Shown: in pieces, positions 14,730 through 22,970 of the stretch | Layout of the letters: every line of letters begins with the position of its first letter | How positions within the stretch are numbered: the stretch's first letter is position 1 | Assembly (NCBI GenBank): GCA_021647365.1 | Contig: JAKIUW010000029.1 | Coordinates: forward strand, 1-40,977 | Source of the DNA: Cocleimonas sp. | GTDB taxonomy: Bacteria; Pseudomonadota; Gammaproteobacteria; Thiotrichales; Thiotrichaceae | Reading direction: 5' to 3' | Length of the DNA: 40,977 nt | The notes under the pieces: model-generated | Database searches by the model: none | Seen by the model: the letters and a program-made list of their open reading frames with translations, nothing else | What the model was told of the DNA's origin: nothing | Translations under genes and position numbers: made by a program

Positions 14730-17627
14730 TTACGCTTTGGTTATCTTGCACAGAGAACATTTCGTTTCCTGCATCTGTGTTACAGAATCATAACCATAGG
14801 TCATGGCGGTATTGATGGACTCACCTAATACATAAGGGTCAGAACCTTTTGGGTATTTATCCCTCAAGTCTTTGCCTTGATAGTGTCCACCAAAGTGGAA
14901 AGGAGAAAATGCAACGCCTGAATCTACTCGACGTGTCACCATCGCTTTTACTTTAATTTTAGAACCTTCAGGTGTCTCTAACCAAACATCGTTACCATCT
15001 TTAATGCCGGCATTGTTAGCATCACGCGGATGCAATTCTACAAACATATCTTGCTGTAATTCTGCCAGCCATTTATTAGAACGTGTCTCGTCACCACCAC
15101 CTTCATATTCCACCAAGCGTCCTGAAGTAAGAATAATGGGGAAGTCTTTTGAATAGTCCTTCGCCTGAATAGAGCCATATCGCGTTGGTAAGCGCCAGAA
15201 TGACTTACGATCTTCATAGGTTGGGTACTTCGCCACCAAGTCACGACGACTGGTGTAAAGTGGCTCTCGATGTATTGGGATTGGATCTGGGAAGGTCCAA
15301 ACTTTAACACGCGCTTTAGCATTACCAAACGGTGCACAACCATGCTTGATAGCAACTCGCTGGATACCACCTGACAGGTCGGTCTTCCAGTTTTTGCCTT
15401 CTGCCGCTTTCTTTTCATCAGCAGTAAGGTCATCCCACCAGCCAAGCTTTTTGAGCATATCAGCCTTAAACTCTGGATAACCATCTTTGATTTCAGAACC
15501 CGCAGAATAAAACCCTTCTGCTAGTAAATTGACACCTTCACGCTCTACACCAAATCGAGCACGGAAGGTTAAACCACCTTCAGCAACTGAGGTACTACCA
15601 TCGTATAAGTTTGGTGTACCAGGATGTTTCATCTCTGGCGTACCCCAACAAGGCCAAGGCAGACCATAGAATTCACCATCACAAGCGCCACCTTCAGCTT
15701 TCAAACTAGTGAAGTCGAAATCTCCCCAGTTAGCTTGCTGCTTCTTTAAACGTTCTGGGCTTTGACCTGTATAACCAATCGTCCACATGCCTCGATTAAT
15801 TTCACGTAGAACATCTTCAACTACTGGCTCTTCATTTTTAACTTCTATGTGTTTAAAGAGTTGCTTATCGAAACCTAATTTCTTTGCTAATTTATACATA
15901 ATCGTATGATCAGGCAAAGATTCAAACAATGGATCCATAACCTTATCGCGCCACTGGAATGAGCGATTTGACGCTGTCACAGAACCATAAGTTTCCATTT
16001 GCGTAGCAGCAGGAAGAAGGTAAACACCATCTTTACGATCACTCATTACCGCAGAAACGGTTGGATACGGATCGACAATAACCATCATGTCTAACTTTTC
16101 CATAGCCTTTTTCATTTCAGCACCACGGGTTTGACTGTTAGGTGCATGACCCCAGAACATCATGGCGCGAACATTATCTTTCTGCCCCATGTTCTTTTTA
16201 TCTTCTAACACACCGTCAATCCAACGAGAAACAGGGATGCCTTTGGTGTTCATTACATGAACATCTTTATCACCTTTTTTCTCGTAACTGCCTGTGTCAA
16301 ATTGCTCTTTAATCCATTCGTAATCCAAGTCCCAAACTCTTGCCCAATGTTTCCATGAGCCTGGCTTGAGTCCGTAGTAACCTGGCAAAGTATTTGCCAA
16401 CACACCTAAGTCTGTAGCACCCTGTACGTTATCGTGACCACGGAATATATTTGCACCACCACCTGAAACACCCATATTACCGAGTGCTAATTGGAAGGTA
16501 CAGTATGCACGTGTATTGTTGTTACCAATCGTGTGTTGTGTTCCACCCATACACCAAATAAAGGTTCCTGGGCGGTTTTTAGCCATAGCTTGTGCCGCAC
16601 CTTTAACTTTATGCTCTGGCACACCAGTAACACGCTCAACTTCAGCAGGGTCCCATTTTGCAACCTCTTGCATCACTTCTTCCATACCGTAAACACGTTG
16701 CTTTATAAATGACTTATCTTCCCAGCCATTTTTAAAGATATGCCACATCATGCCCCAAATAATTGGTACATCAGTACCAGGGCGAATTTTCAAAAAGTGA
16801 TCAGCATGTGCTGCTGTTCGAGTAAAACGAGGATCAATAACAATAATAGGCGCGTTATTCTCTTCCTTCGCTTTCATAATATGCAGTAGCGAAACAGGAT
16901 GCGCTTCTGCTGGATTTGAACCAATCATCAAAATCGCTTTTGAATTATGGATATCGTTGTAGGAGTTGGTCATCGCACCATAACCCCAAGTATTTGCTAC
17001 ACCTGCAACCGTAGTTGAGTGACAAATACGTGCCTGATGATCAACATTATTCGTACCCCACATACCCGCCATTTTGCGGAATAAGTACGCTTGCTCATTA
17101 CTGAATTTTGCAGAACCTAGCCAGTAAACCGAATCTGGTCCTGACTCTTTACGAATACTTGAAAATTTATCACCAATTTCATTGATCGCTTGATCCCATG
17201 AAATTTTCTTCCATTTACCATCTACTAACTTTGTTGGATGCTTTAAACGACGCTCACCATGACCGTGCTCACGAATCGCAGCACCTTTAGCACAATGTGC
17301 ACCTTTATTGAAAGGATGATCTAGCGCTGGCTCTTGACCTGTCCAAACACCATTTTGAACTTCGGCGATAACACCACAACCCACTGAACAATGCGTACAG
17401 ATGGTTTTAACACGCTTGATTTCGCCCTTAGCGCTACCTGCTGCTTCGGCTTTTTTCATCATTCCAGGTGCTAATGTTGTGCCAAGTGCCGCACCACCTG
17501 CCATCAGGGTCGAATTTCGTAAAAACTGACGACGAGAGAGTGCTTCGCCTGCCGCTTTTTGTGCCTTGCCTTTTTTATCAATAAGCGAGCTATCGATAAC
17601 CTTATTAGACGTCTTAGTCAATTTCAT
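14730..17627 (-). CDS. fdhA: Formate dehydrogenase catalytic (alpha) subunit, cysteine type
   Basis: It oxidises formate to CO2 at a W- or Mo-bis-pterin guanine dinucleotide site in the periplasm. The 965-residue protein begins with a twin-arginine signal (SRRQFLRNS, residues 31-39). Cysteines 77, 80, 84 and 112 bind the proximal [4Fe-4S] cluster. The active-site motif HQARICHSTTV puts Cys202 where many relatives have selenocysteine, followed by His203; there is no in-frame TGA. The remaining pterin-binding segments are complete. It lies 14 bases after fdhX, behind a TorD-type chaperone and a sigma-54 promoter. Tungsten is likely given tupABC, but the metal cannot be read directly. Confidence 0.96.
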   Translation of the reverse strand: MKLTKTSNKVIDSSLIDKKGKAQKAAGEALSRRQFLRNSTLMAGGAALGTTLAPGMMKKAEAAGSAKGEIKRVKTICTHCSVGCGVIAEVQNGVWTGQEPALDHPFNKGAHCAKGAAIREHGHGERRLKHPTKLVDGKWKKISWDQAINEIGDKFSSIRKESGPDSVYWLGSAKFSNEQAYLFRKMAGMWGTNNVDHQARICHSTTVAGVANTWGYGAMTNSYNDIHNSKAILMIGSNPAEAHPVSLLHIMKAKEENNAPIIVIDPRFTRTAAHADHFLKIRPGTDVPIIWGMMWHIFKNGWEDKSFIKQRVYGMEEVMQEVAKWDPAEVERVTGVPEHKVKGAAQAMAKNRPGTFIWCMGGTQHTIGNNNTRAYCTFQLALGNMGVSGGGANIFRGHDNVQGATDLGVLANTLPGYYGLKPGSWKHWARVWDLDYEWIKEQFDTGSYEKKGDKDVHVMNTKGIPVSRWIDGVLEDKKNMGQKDNVRAMMFWGHAPNSQTRGAEMKKAMEKLDMMVIVDPYPTVSAVMSDRKDGVYLLPAATQMETYGSVTASNRSFQWRDKVMDPLFESLPDHTIMYKLAKKLGFDKQLFKHIEVKNEEPVVEDVLREINRGMWTIGYTGQSPERLKKQQANWGDFDFTSLKAEGGACDGEFYGLPWPCWGTPEMKHPGTPNLYDGSTSVAEGGLTFRARFGVEREGVNLLAEGFYSAGSEIKDGYPEFKADMLKKLGWWDDLTADEKKAAEGKNWKTDLSGGIQRVAIKHGCAPFGNAKARVKVWTFPDPIPIHREPLYTSRRDLVAKYPTYEDRKSFWRLPTRYGSIQAKDYSKDFPIILTSGRLVEYEGGGDETRSNKWLAELQQDMFVELHPRDANNAGIKDGNDVWLETPEGSKIKVKAMVTRRVDSGVAFSPFHFGGHYQGKDLRDKYPKGSDPYVLGESINTAMTYGYDSVTQMQETKCSLCKITKA

Positions 17628-17641
17628 ATCAATCTACTCCC

Positions 17642-17854
17642 TTATAAAGCGGCTGATTTATAGTAATCAGCGATATGTTGAGTGAGTTGGTAGCCTTCGT
17701 CTTTCTTTTCTACCTTAACTTCGGTTTTTGTTGCTGCAGACGCCACGTTGGGAGCAACCGCAATGGCTACCGCACTAGCACCAATGGCTGCACTTCCAGT
17801 TAAAAACTTTCTACGACTGAGCTTTGCTTCAGCGTATTTTTTTAGCTCTTTCAT
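17642..17854 (-). CDS. fdhX: Small Tat-signal protein FdhX of the formate dehydrogenase operon
   Basis: This 70-residue protein has a twin-arginine signal (SRRKFLTG, from residue 13) and a hydrophobic stretch ending APNVASAA, leaving a mature part of only about 30 charged residues. Proteins of this size sit directly upstream of fdhA in Shewanella and related FDH operons and are called FdhX; their function is not established. The short spacing on both sides shows co-transcription with the chaperone gene and fdhA. Confidence 0.85.
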   Translation of the reverse strand: MKELKKYAEAKLSRRKFLTGSAAIGASAVAIAVAPNVASAATKTEVKVEKKDEGYQLTQHIADYYKSAAL

Positions 17855-17911
17855 TTCTTTCTCCTTTGGTGCATCACTTACTGGCTTTCGTTAGTTGCTA
17901 TAGATCTACAA

Positions 17912-18598
17912 TTACACCAATAAATACTGCTTTTCTAAATTCAAAAATGCCGATCCAAACCGCCCTACTGCACGATAAAATACGGCTGACTCTGCCTCTG
18001 ATAAATCATTAAAAAATCGATCCATCCACGGGCTCATGTGTTTCTCAAAAAATATGGTTTGTGTTTCTTGGCTCACGTCAGCATCAGAAATTAATAACGA
18101 CATAACCTCGCACAGTGCCGCAACATGATCTTCTGGCTCGACAACTGTCTCATCTCGCTCGAAACCTAGTGCCATCAAATCATCTCGCAAGATACTCAAT
18201 GGCTTCTCCATCAAATACCCCGTTAAATACCAAGACCCGTAAGGCACTAATTCTCCACGCCCCAAACCAATAAACAAATCGTGATATTCATCATCAACCG
18301 CCGATAGCTCGCTTGATTTTGCTGCTAAACCTAGGGTCGACATGGACAACAACAACTCATCCTCATCAACTGCAACACTAGAAAAGTTAGCCACATGTTC
18401 AATCACATCAGATGTTGGAACTTTACGAAGCAACGCTGCTAAAATACTGTACGCCGATGCTCTGTACTGCTGCTCTTGACCTGAATCCAAATTGCCACTT
18501 GTTGTTTCAGCCATTAAATCAATCCCACCTGATAACTCATCATGCGAGATTGGAATAATATTCTCTTCAACTTGTGTAGTTTGGGTCTGTAATCGCAT
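17912..18598 (-). CDS. TorD/DmsD-family chaperone for formate dehydrogenase maturation
   Basis: These all-helical cytoplasmic chaperones bind the Tat signal of molybdo-/tungstoenzymes and hold them until the cofactor is inserted. The 228-residue protein has the family core: YRASAYSILAALLRKVP, DDEYHDLFIGLGRGELVPYGSWYLTGYL with the conserved E/Y-P-Y-x-S element, then EPEDHVAALCEVM. Its first 35 residues are a variable lead. It is the first gene after the sigma-54 promoter and is followed by fdhX and fdhA, so FdhA is its likely client. The equivalent Shewanella gene is called fdhT; I leave the symbol open. Confidence 0.9.
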   Translation of the reverse strand: MRLQTQTTQVEENIIPISHDELSGGIDLMAETTSGNLDSGQEQQYRASAYSILAALLRKVPTSDVIEHVANFSSVAVDEDELLLSMSTLGLAAKSSELSAVDDEYHDLFIGLGRGELVPYGSWYLTGYLMEKPLSILRDDLMALGFERDETVVEPEDHVAALCEVMSLLISDADVSQETQTIFFEKHMSPWMDRFFNDLSEAESAVFYRAVGRFGSAFLNLEKQYLLV

Positions 18599-18627
18599 AG
18601 CTTTCCTTTTCTATTGTTATTTATAAT

Positions 18628-18643
18628 GCAAACGGTGTGCCAC
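18628..18643 (-). promoter_or_regulatory. Sigma-54 promoter of the torD-fdhXABC operon
   Basis: On the minus strand the bases read TGGCAC-ACCGT-TTGC, an exact match to the -24/-12 consensus with GG and GC ten bases apart. Transcription would start near 18617, about 20 bases before the chaperone start codon. Confidence 0.85.
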
Positions 18644-18703
18644 TCGTCAGGGGAGAGAAATGACAATAAGGGAGTGATTTGACTAAGGCTCTTGACGAAT
18701 TTA

Positions 18704-18735
18704 CCCAATATTGGGAAAACCAAAATGTCCCAGTA
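18704..18735 (-). promoter_or_regulatory. Candidate upstream activator site for the fdh promoter
   Basis: A perfect palindrome CCCAATATTGGG (18704-18715) and a TGTCCC half site (18726-18731, GGGACA on the minus strand) lie about 90-115 bases upstream of the predicted start. This is the normal distance for an NtrC-type activator site. The half site matches the GGGACA palindrome upstream of tupA. Confidence 0.5.
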
Positions 18736-18787
18736 ATATTTCAAAGGTATGGAATGGGATAAAAAAGGTGGGTTTAAACTATTTTTA

Positions 18788-18816
18788 AAGCACACCCCCC
18801 CACTTTTACATGATGT
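18788..18816 (+). repeat. Dispersed C7 repeat, copy 3
   Basis: This exact 29-nt copy lies just past the stop of the Fe-S gene (18824 on the minus strand) and upstream of the fdh promoter. It sits at the junction between the two parts of the FDH region. Confidence 0.9.
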
Positions 18817-18823
18817 ATCTATA

Positions 18824-20413
18824 TTAAAAATCAACGGTAGGATCCTCCATCATATCGCGCACCCTACAATCATCACACATCTTCAATCTGCTCTTTGATC
18901 GCTCATCAGCAAACATGGAATGTCCTGAAAGTTTTTCAAGAACCGAAGTGATGCCAGACTTAGTTGCAAAAGGTTTACCACAGGTAATACAGCAAAATGG
19001 CTCTTCTTCATTTAAGGTACGAGGCTTTTTACGCAGGTTTTGATCCAATATTAAGCGTGGTGAAATCGTCATCGCACTTTCAGGGCAGGTATTCACACAC
19101 ACACCACATTGCAAACAATTATTCTCTACAAAACCTAGCATGGGCTTTTCGCTACCATCTTGCAGTGCGTTAGCAGGGCAAGCACTGACACAGGCCATAC
19201 ATAAGGTACAATTGTCTTTATCAACCAACACTTCACCAAAAATAGAACCTGCTGGCAATGATGCAATCGGCGCTACTTCTTCTGGCTTAACAACTCCTGA
19301 TTTGACCACCAAGTGATCCAATGCCATATAGAAGGATTGGCGTTTTCCTGCAATAGGCGCATGCGTCGCCAAATCAAAATCAGGCATGGTTGCCGCTGTG
19401 ATTAATTCACTGGCATCACTAATGACCGATACCACATTGGCTGGATAATTCGCAGCTTTTAAAATACTCTGCGTCATTTCTAAATGTAAATCTAAGGCAT
19501 CGCGTGCTGACTTTGGGATACGATTCGATCCGTTCTCATCACCTAAATCAAACAAACGTACTGACCTTGCACCCCATGCTAAAGCTGATAACCAAATTTC
19601 AGGCCCGACACTGGCAACCTCTTCGACACTAATAACAAGTGCGGCAGGCAATAAATGCTCGGCTTGGGTTTGTTCATCTTCTGTTACAAAGATCAAATCA
19701 GGCTGTGACAATCCATTCGACAAGCCTTCTCTTATATAAGTAAGGATCAAGGTACGAACATGGGTAAGCAAATCTCTCGGCTTAGGGTAAGCATAAGTAA
19801 TTGCGCCAGAAGGACAAACCGTGGCACAAACCCCTCCACCCTGACAACGCGATGCTTCTACCTTTATTGTGTCGATAAGCGAAGTAATCGCCTCGGTAGG
19901 ACAAGCATCAATACAGCGTGTACAGCCGGGCTTTCCTGAACGACCATGTGCGCAGATCGAGGCATCATAATCAAAGTATTTTGGCTTTTCGAAAGTGCCG
20001 ACCATGTCCGCCAGTTCACTTTTTATCGCTTGTAAGTTTTCCTGTTGCTTAGAACCGCCAACATAATAACCAGGGGGTTTTAAGGCCATACTCAAAAGTG
20101 GCTCGGGGGACAAGTCTAAAACCAAATCAGCTTGGACTTCTTGATTTGCAACATTTACCACAAATGCACCCAGAGCACCCGCTATGGAAATATCACCTTC
20201 AGGTGACTGACCTTTAAACTCTATTGTCTCGCTGGTTAAGCCTTCGGGTAAATCTCCCACGGTTTTTAACGCTTGTGTATCACCGATGATGACCACATGA
20301 CCACGAGATTGGTATTCAACAATGGAAGTTGCTTCGGGTTTTAATTTTTCAATCGCGGCATATGCGACTTCACGTGCTTTGATTTTACTGGCTGATGCGA
20401 ACGAATCACTCAT
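18824..20413 (-). CDS. Multi-cluster [4Fe-4S] protein of the formate dehydrogenase accessory operon
   Basis: This 529-residue cytoplasmic protein (no signal or membrane segment) contains two blocks of paired ferredoxin clusters. The first is near residues 155-200 (CAHGRSGKPGCTRCIDACP, CQGGGVCATVCP), the second near 400-445 (CTLCMACVSACP, CLQCGVCVNTCP). A zinc-finger-like tail follows with CCITCGKPF and CDDCRVRD. Similar proteins accompany DUF3305/DUF3306 genes next to formate dehydrogenases in Shewanella and many beta- and gammaproteobacteria. The function is unproven; electron supply or cofactor maturation for FDH is plausible. Its ATG overlaps the DUF3306 stop codon, showing translational coupling. 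Confidence 0.85.
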   Translation of the reverse strand: MSDSFASASKIKAREVAYAAIEKLKPEATSIVEYQSRGHVVIIGDTQALKTVGDLPEGLTSETIEFKGQSPEGDISIAGALGAFVVNVANQEVQADLVLDLSPEPLLSMALKPPGYYVGGSKQQENLQAIKSELADMVGTFEKPKYFDYDASICAHGRSGKPGCTRCIDACPTEAITSLIDTIKVEASRCQGGGVCATVCPSGAITYAYPKPRDLLTHVRTLILTYIREGLSNGLSQPDLIFVTEDEQTQAEHLLPAALVISVEEVASVGPEIWLSALAWGARSVRLFDLGDENGSNRIPKSARDALDLHLEMTQSILKAANYPANVVSVISDASELITAATMPDFDLATHAPIAGKRQSFYMALDHLVVKSGVVKPEEVAPIASLPAGSIFGEVLVDKDNCTLCMACVSACPANALQDGSEKPMLGFVENNCLQCGVCVNTCPESAMTISPRLILDQNLRKKPRTLNEEEPFCCITCGKPFATKSGITSVLEKLSGHSMFADERSKSRLKMCDDCRVRDMMEDPTVDF

Positions 20414-21072
20414 ATCACTTTATCCTCACCACCCTCTACATTATCTTTCAAAATATCGTTTTCAAAACCTTCACCATCAAAATCACCTTCTAAACTAGCC
20501 ACTTCTTCCTTCATACTTTCAGTCTCATTTTTAATATCATCACTCGCTTCTTCAAGTTCAAGGCTTTCATCCAATCCATCTTCCAAATCAGTATCACCCT
20601 CTAATTGAGCCAAACGCTCCGCCTCTTCTTCCTTTTCTTTTGCAAGGAGCTTTTCAGCTTCAACTTCTAAAATATGTTTCATGTCGCAGGTGATTACGCT
20701 GGGGTCTAGCTTTTCAAAACTAGTGTAATCGCCGTCGTACTCATCCAATCCATCGCGAATGTTGTAGGTTTTTCCGTGGAATAATTTTTGTAGCGCCATC
20801 TTGCGCAGTGTTTCGCTCACACCTGTTGACATAAACCCTGAGAAATCAGAATCCTCATTAAGTGTTTCAATATCAGGCATATCTTCATCAGTAAGCTCAT
20901 TGAGCTTTTCTAAACGCTGTTCTGCTAGTGTTTCCTCATCGATGATGGGTTCTCTAATAATGCGATCTACTACTTCCACATCACCATCTTCAACTGCAAC
21001 ATCTGCTTCTTTAGCAACTTCTTGTTTGCGCCTTGACCAGCGTGATGCAAAACCTTCTTTTTCAGCTACCAT
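20410..21072 (-). CDS. DUF3306-family protein
   Basis: This ~220-residue, strongly acidic protein matches the DUF3306 pattern: an N-terminal FASRWSRRKQ motif, then a DMPDIETLNEDSDFSGFMS segment, RKMALQKLFH, and YNIRDGLDEYDGDYTSFEKL. The last third is a Glu/Asp-rich low-complexity tail. ATG at 21072 (MVAEKEGF) is preferred to 21138, which would overlap the upstream gene heavily; GAGG lies before it. The family co-occurs with DUF3305 and the multi-cluster Fe-S protein at formate dehydrogenase loci. Its biochemical role is unknown. Confidence 0.85.
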   Translation of the reverse strand: MVAEKEGFASRWSRRKQEVAKEADVAVEDGDVEVVDRIIREPIIDEETLAEQRLEKLNELTDEDMPDIETLNEDSDFSGFMSTGVSETLRKMALQKLFHGKTYNIRDGLDEYDGDYTSFEKLDPSVITCDMKHILEVEAEKLLAKEKEEEAERLAQLEGDTDLEDGLDESLELEEASDDIKNETESMKEEVASLEGDFDGEGFENDILKDNVEGGEDKVI

Positions 21073-21085
21073 GCTTTTATCAACC

Positions 21086-21637
21086 TCACTCTCCTTTCTT
21101 CCAATCTTTACGTTTTCGCTTCTTGCGCTTTTCAGCACTATAATTTTCTAAAATATAAGCCTCTACCCAAAGATATAATTCAGGCTGAATAGGAACCGCG
21201 TAAACAATGTCATCTCCTTCCAAATAAGCATGCGCCTCATCAAAACTCATGGTGACGAGAAAAGGGATAGGAATATCAGTCTCTTCACCATCTTCATCTT
21301 CTTCGCGCGCGACGATGAAACAGCCGGGTTCTGGCGACATTAGGTTATGGTAATAACTTTCGCATTCATCTATATACAAGTTGACTTTATGCCCACCGTA
21401 AATGACTTGCTTCACCTCATCTTGCGCGCTAACTTTGATATCGTCTCTATTTGTGCCTGACTGCGCGACCACACCTACACCATCCCAAACTTCATCTACC
21501 CATTTACTTTGCGAAGGGCGACTTTCCATAATCACGGACACAGGAAAACTATTAGGTGAATTTTCCGAAGGGTTTTGGGGTTCTTGAGGAGTAGCGGTTT
21601 GATTCATTACTAATACATAGAGCAAGTTGCATGCCAT
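21086..21637 (-). CDS. DUF3305-family protein
   Basis: This protein of 173-183 residues, with no signal peptide, matches the DUF3305 pattern: VSVIMESRPSQSKWVDEVWD near the N-terminus, then QVIYGGHKVNLYIDECESYY, and a C-terminal ELYLWVEAYILENY. It begins the three-gene FDH accessory set (DUF3305, DUF3306, Fe-S protein). Two starts are possible, ATG at 21637 or at 21607 (MNQTATPQ); neither has a good ribosome-binding site, and 21607 is the more natural N-terminus. Its function is unknown. The basic KKRKRKDWKK end is encoded just before the DUF3306 start. Confidence 0.83.
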   Translation of the reverse strand: MACNLLYVLVMNQTATPQEPQNPSENSPNSFPVSVIMESRPSQSKWVDEVWDGVGVVAQSGTNRDDIKVSAQDEVKQVIYGGHKVNLYIDECESYYHNLMSPEPGCFIVAREEDEDGEETDIPIPFLVTMSFDEAHAYLEGDDIVYAVPIQPELYLWVEAYILENYSAEKRKKRKRKDWKKGE

Positions 21638-21682
21638 CTAAGAAAATATAAGCTTTAAAATTAGTTCTGCTGAGCGGAGTCG

Positions 21683-21707
21683 AAGCACCCCCCCCACTTT
21701 TATGCGG
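21683..21707 (+). repeat. Degenerate dispersed repeat, copy 4
   Basis: AAGCAC is followed by a C8 tract, ACTTTTA and a diverged end, a decayed version of the 29-nt repeat. It lies in the 295-bp gap between the DUF3305 and moaA genes. Immediately before it is TGCTGAGCGGAGTCGAAGCA, a motif of a type scattered through many bacterial genomes. Confidence 0.65.
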
Positions 21708-21757
21708 TTTTGTACTTAAATACCGCAATTAACCCAAAGTATAGGCGTACGATAAAC

Positions 21758-21772
21758 GGTATATTTTGTCCC
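21758..21772 (+). promoter_or_regulatory. Candidate upstream activator site before moaA
   Basis: GGTATATTTTGTCCC matches the palindrome at 35845-35859 at 12 of 15 positions, with one half site intact. It lies about 117 bases upstream of the start predicted from the -24/-12 element at 21855. It is suggestive only. Confidence 0.4.
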
Positions 21773-21854
21773 ACCTTTAACACTCAAGCAGACTAAAGCG
21801 ACCACGTGAATACCCTATAAGCTCTTTAAACAACAAACTAATCACTGTCACTAA

Positions 21855-21871
21855 TTGGTATGGATATTGCT
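21855..21871 (+). promoter_or_regulatory. Probable weak sigma-54 promoter of moaA-fdhD
   Basis: TTGGTAT-GGATA-TTGCT keeps the essential GG and GC ten bases apart and the full TTGCT -12 box, but has TAT in place of CAC after the GG. It lies about 60 bases before the moaA ATG. No better promoter is obvious in the gap. Confidence 0.5.
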
Positions 21872-21932
21872 ATGTTAATTAGCATGGTCTATAAATACCT
21901 TAAACCCCTAAAATAATTCGATACTGATACTT

Positions 21933-22970
21933 ATGACAGCAGTAAACACTCAAACCAGTTCAATCAAACCTCAGCTCATCGATCGCTTCGGTCGTGAAGT
22001 GACTTACGTGCGCTTATCGGTCACCGACCGCTGTGATTTACGTTGCGTATATTGCATGTCTGAAGATATGAAATTTGTACCCCGTGAGCAATTGCTAACG
22101 CTAGAAGAAATGACACGTATCGGTAATGCCTTCATTGATTTAGGAGTAAATAAAATTCGTCTCACAGGCGGTGAGCCGCTCACACGACGAAATATTATTA
22201 GCGTATTTGAAGCACTAGGATCACAAGAAAACTTAAAAGATTTAACCGTGACCACCAACGGTACGCTACTAGAAAAATACGCCCAGCCATTAAAAGATGC
22301 GGGTGTAACCCGTATTAATATTAGTTTGGATACCTTAAAAGCAGATCGCTTTAAAAAGATTACTCGCATCGGCAAGCTAGAAAAAACACTCACAGGCATC
22401 GAAGCTGCACTTAAAGTAGGCTTCCAAAAAATCAAACTAAACGCCGTGATAATGAACGGTTACAACGATGATGAAATTATTGATCTGGTCGAATTTGTTC
22501 GCGAGCGCAATATGGATATCAGCTTTATTGAAGAAATGCCACTGGGTGAAATTGGCGACCATGATCGTGCAAAAACCTATTATTCCAGCGATAAGTTACG
22601 CGAATACTTACAAAAACATTACGAACTAACCGCCACCACAGAGCAAACAGGTGGCCCTGCTAAGTATTATCGTTTTGCAGATAATGAGGAAAGCCGAATT
22701 GGTTTTATCTCACCGCACAGCCATAATTTTTGTGATGATTGTAACCGCGTTCGTGTAACCGCCGAAGGCATGCTTTTACTTTGTTTAGGGCAAGAACACT
22801 CCCTAGATTTACGCAAAGTCGTACGAGCAAACCCTGATGCTTCTATTGATAATGATAAAGCACTCAAACAAGCCATTATTGGTGCTATGGAACTCAAACC
22901 CAAAGGGCACAATTTTAATCTTAACGAACAACCCATCATTATGCGCCACATGAGTGCTACAGGCGGCTAA
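21933..22970 (+). CDS. moaA: GTP 3',8-cyclase MoaA
   Basis: MoaA is the radical-SAM enzyme that starts molybdopterin synthesis, turning GTP into 3',8-cyclo-GTP with MoaC acting next. The 345-residue protein has the SAM cluster motif CDLRCVYC, the LTGGEPLTR motif, a second cluster site near the C-terminus (FCDDCNRVRVT...LLLCLG), and the catalytic C-terminal Gly-Gly. It is the first of three tightly spaced genes (moaA-fdhD-regulator); fdhD begins directly after its stop. moaC, moaB and moaE are not in the window. A housekeeping moaA may exist elsewhere, in which case this copy would serve the FDH/AOR system. Confidence 0.97.
   Translation: MTAVNTQTSSIKPQLIDRFGREVTYVRLSVTDRCDLRCVYCMSEDMKFVPREQLLTLEEMTRIGNAFIDLGVNKIRLTGGEPLTRRNIISVFEALGSQENLKDLTVTTNGTLLEKYAQPLKDAGVTRINISLDTLKADRFKKITRIGKLEKTLTGIEAALKVGFQKIKLNAVIMNGYNDDEIIDLVEFVRERNMDISFIEEMPLGEIGDHDRAKTYYSSDKLREYLQKHYELTATTEQTGGPAKYYRFADNEESRIGFISPHSHNFCDDCNRVRVTAEGMLLLCLGQEHSLDLRKVVRANPDASIDNDKALKQAIIGAMELKPKGHNFNLNEQPIIMRHMSATGG

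Noticed and set aside
14730..17627. Selenocysteine in formate dehydrogenase
   Set aside because: The frame has no internal TGA, and the aligned position is a normal cysteine codon.
21667..21686. The TGCTGAGCGGAGTCGAAGCA motif as a new element
   Set aside because: Motifs of this kind are widespread short intergenic repeats in many bacteria, and only one copy is seen here.
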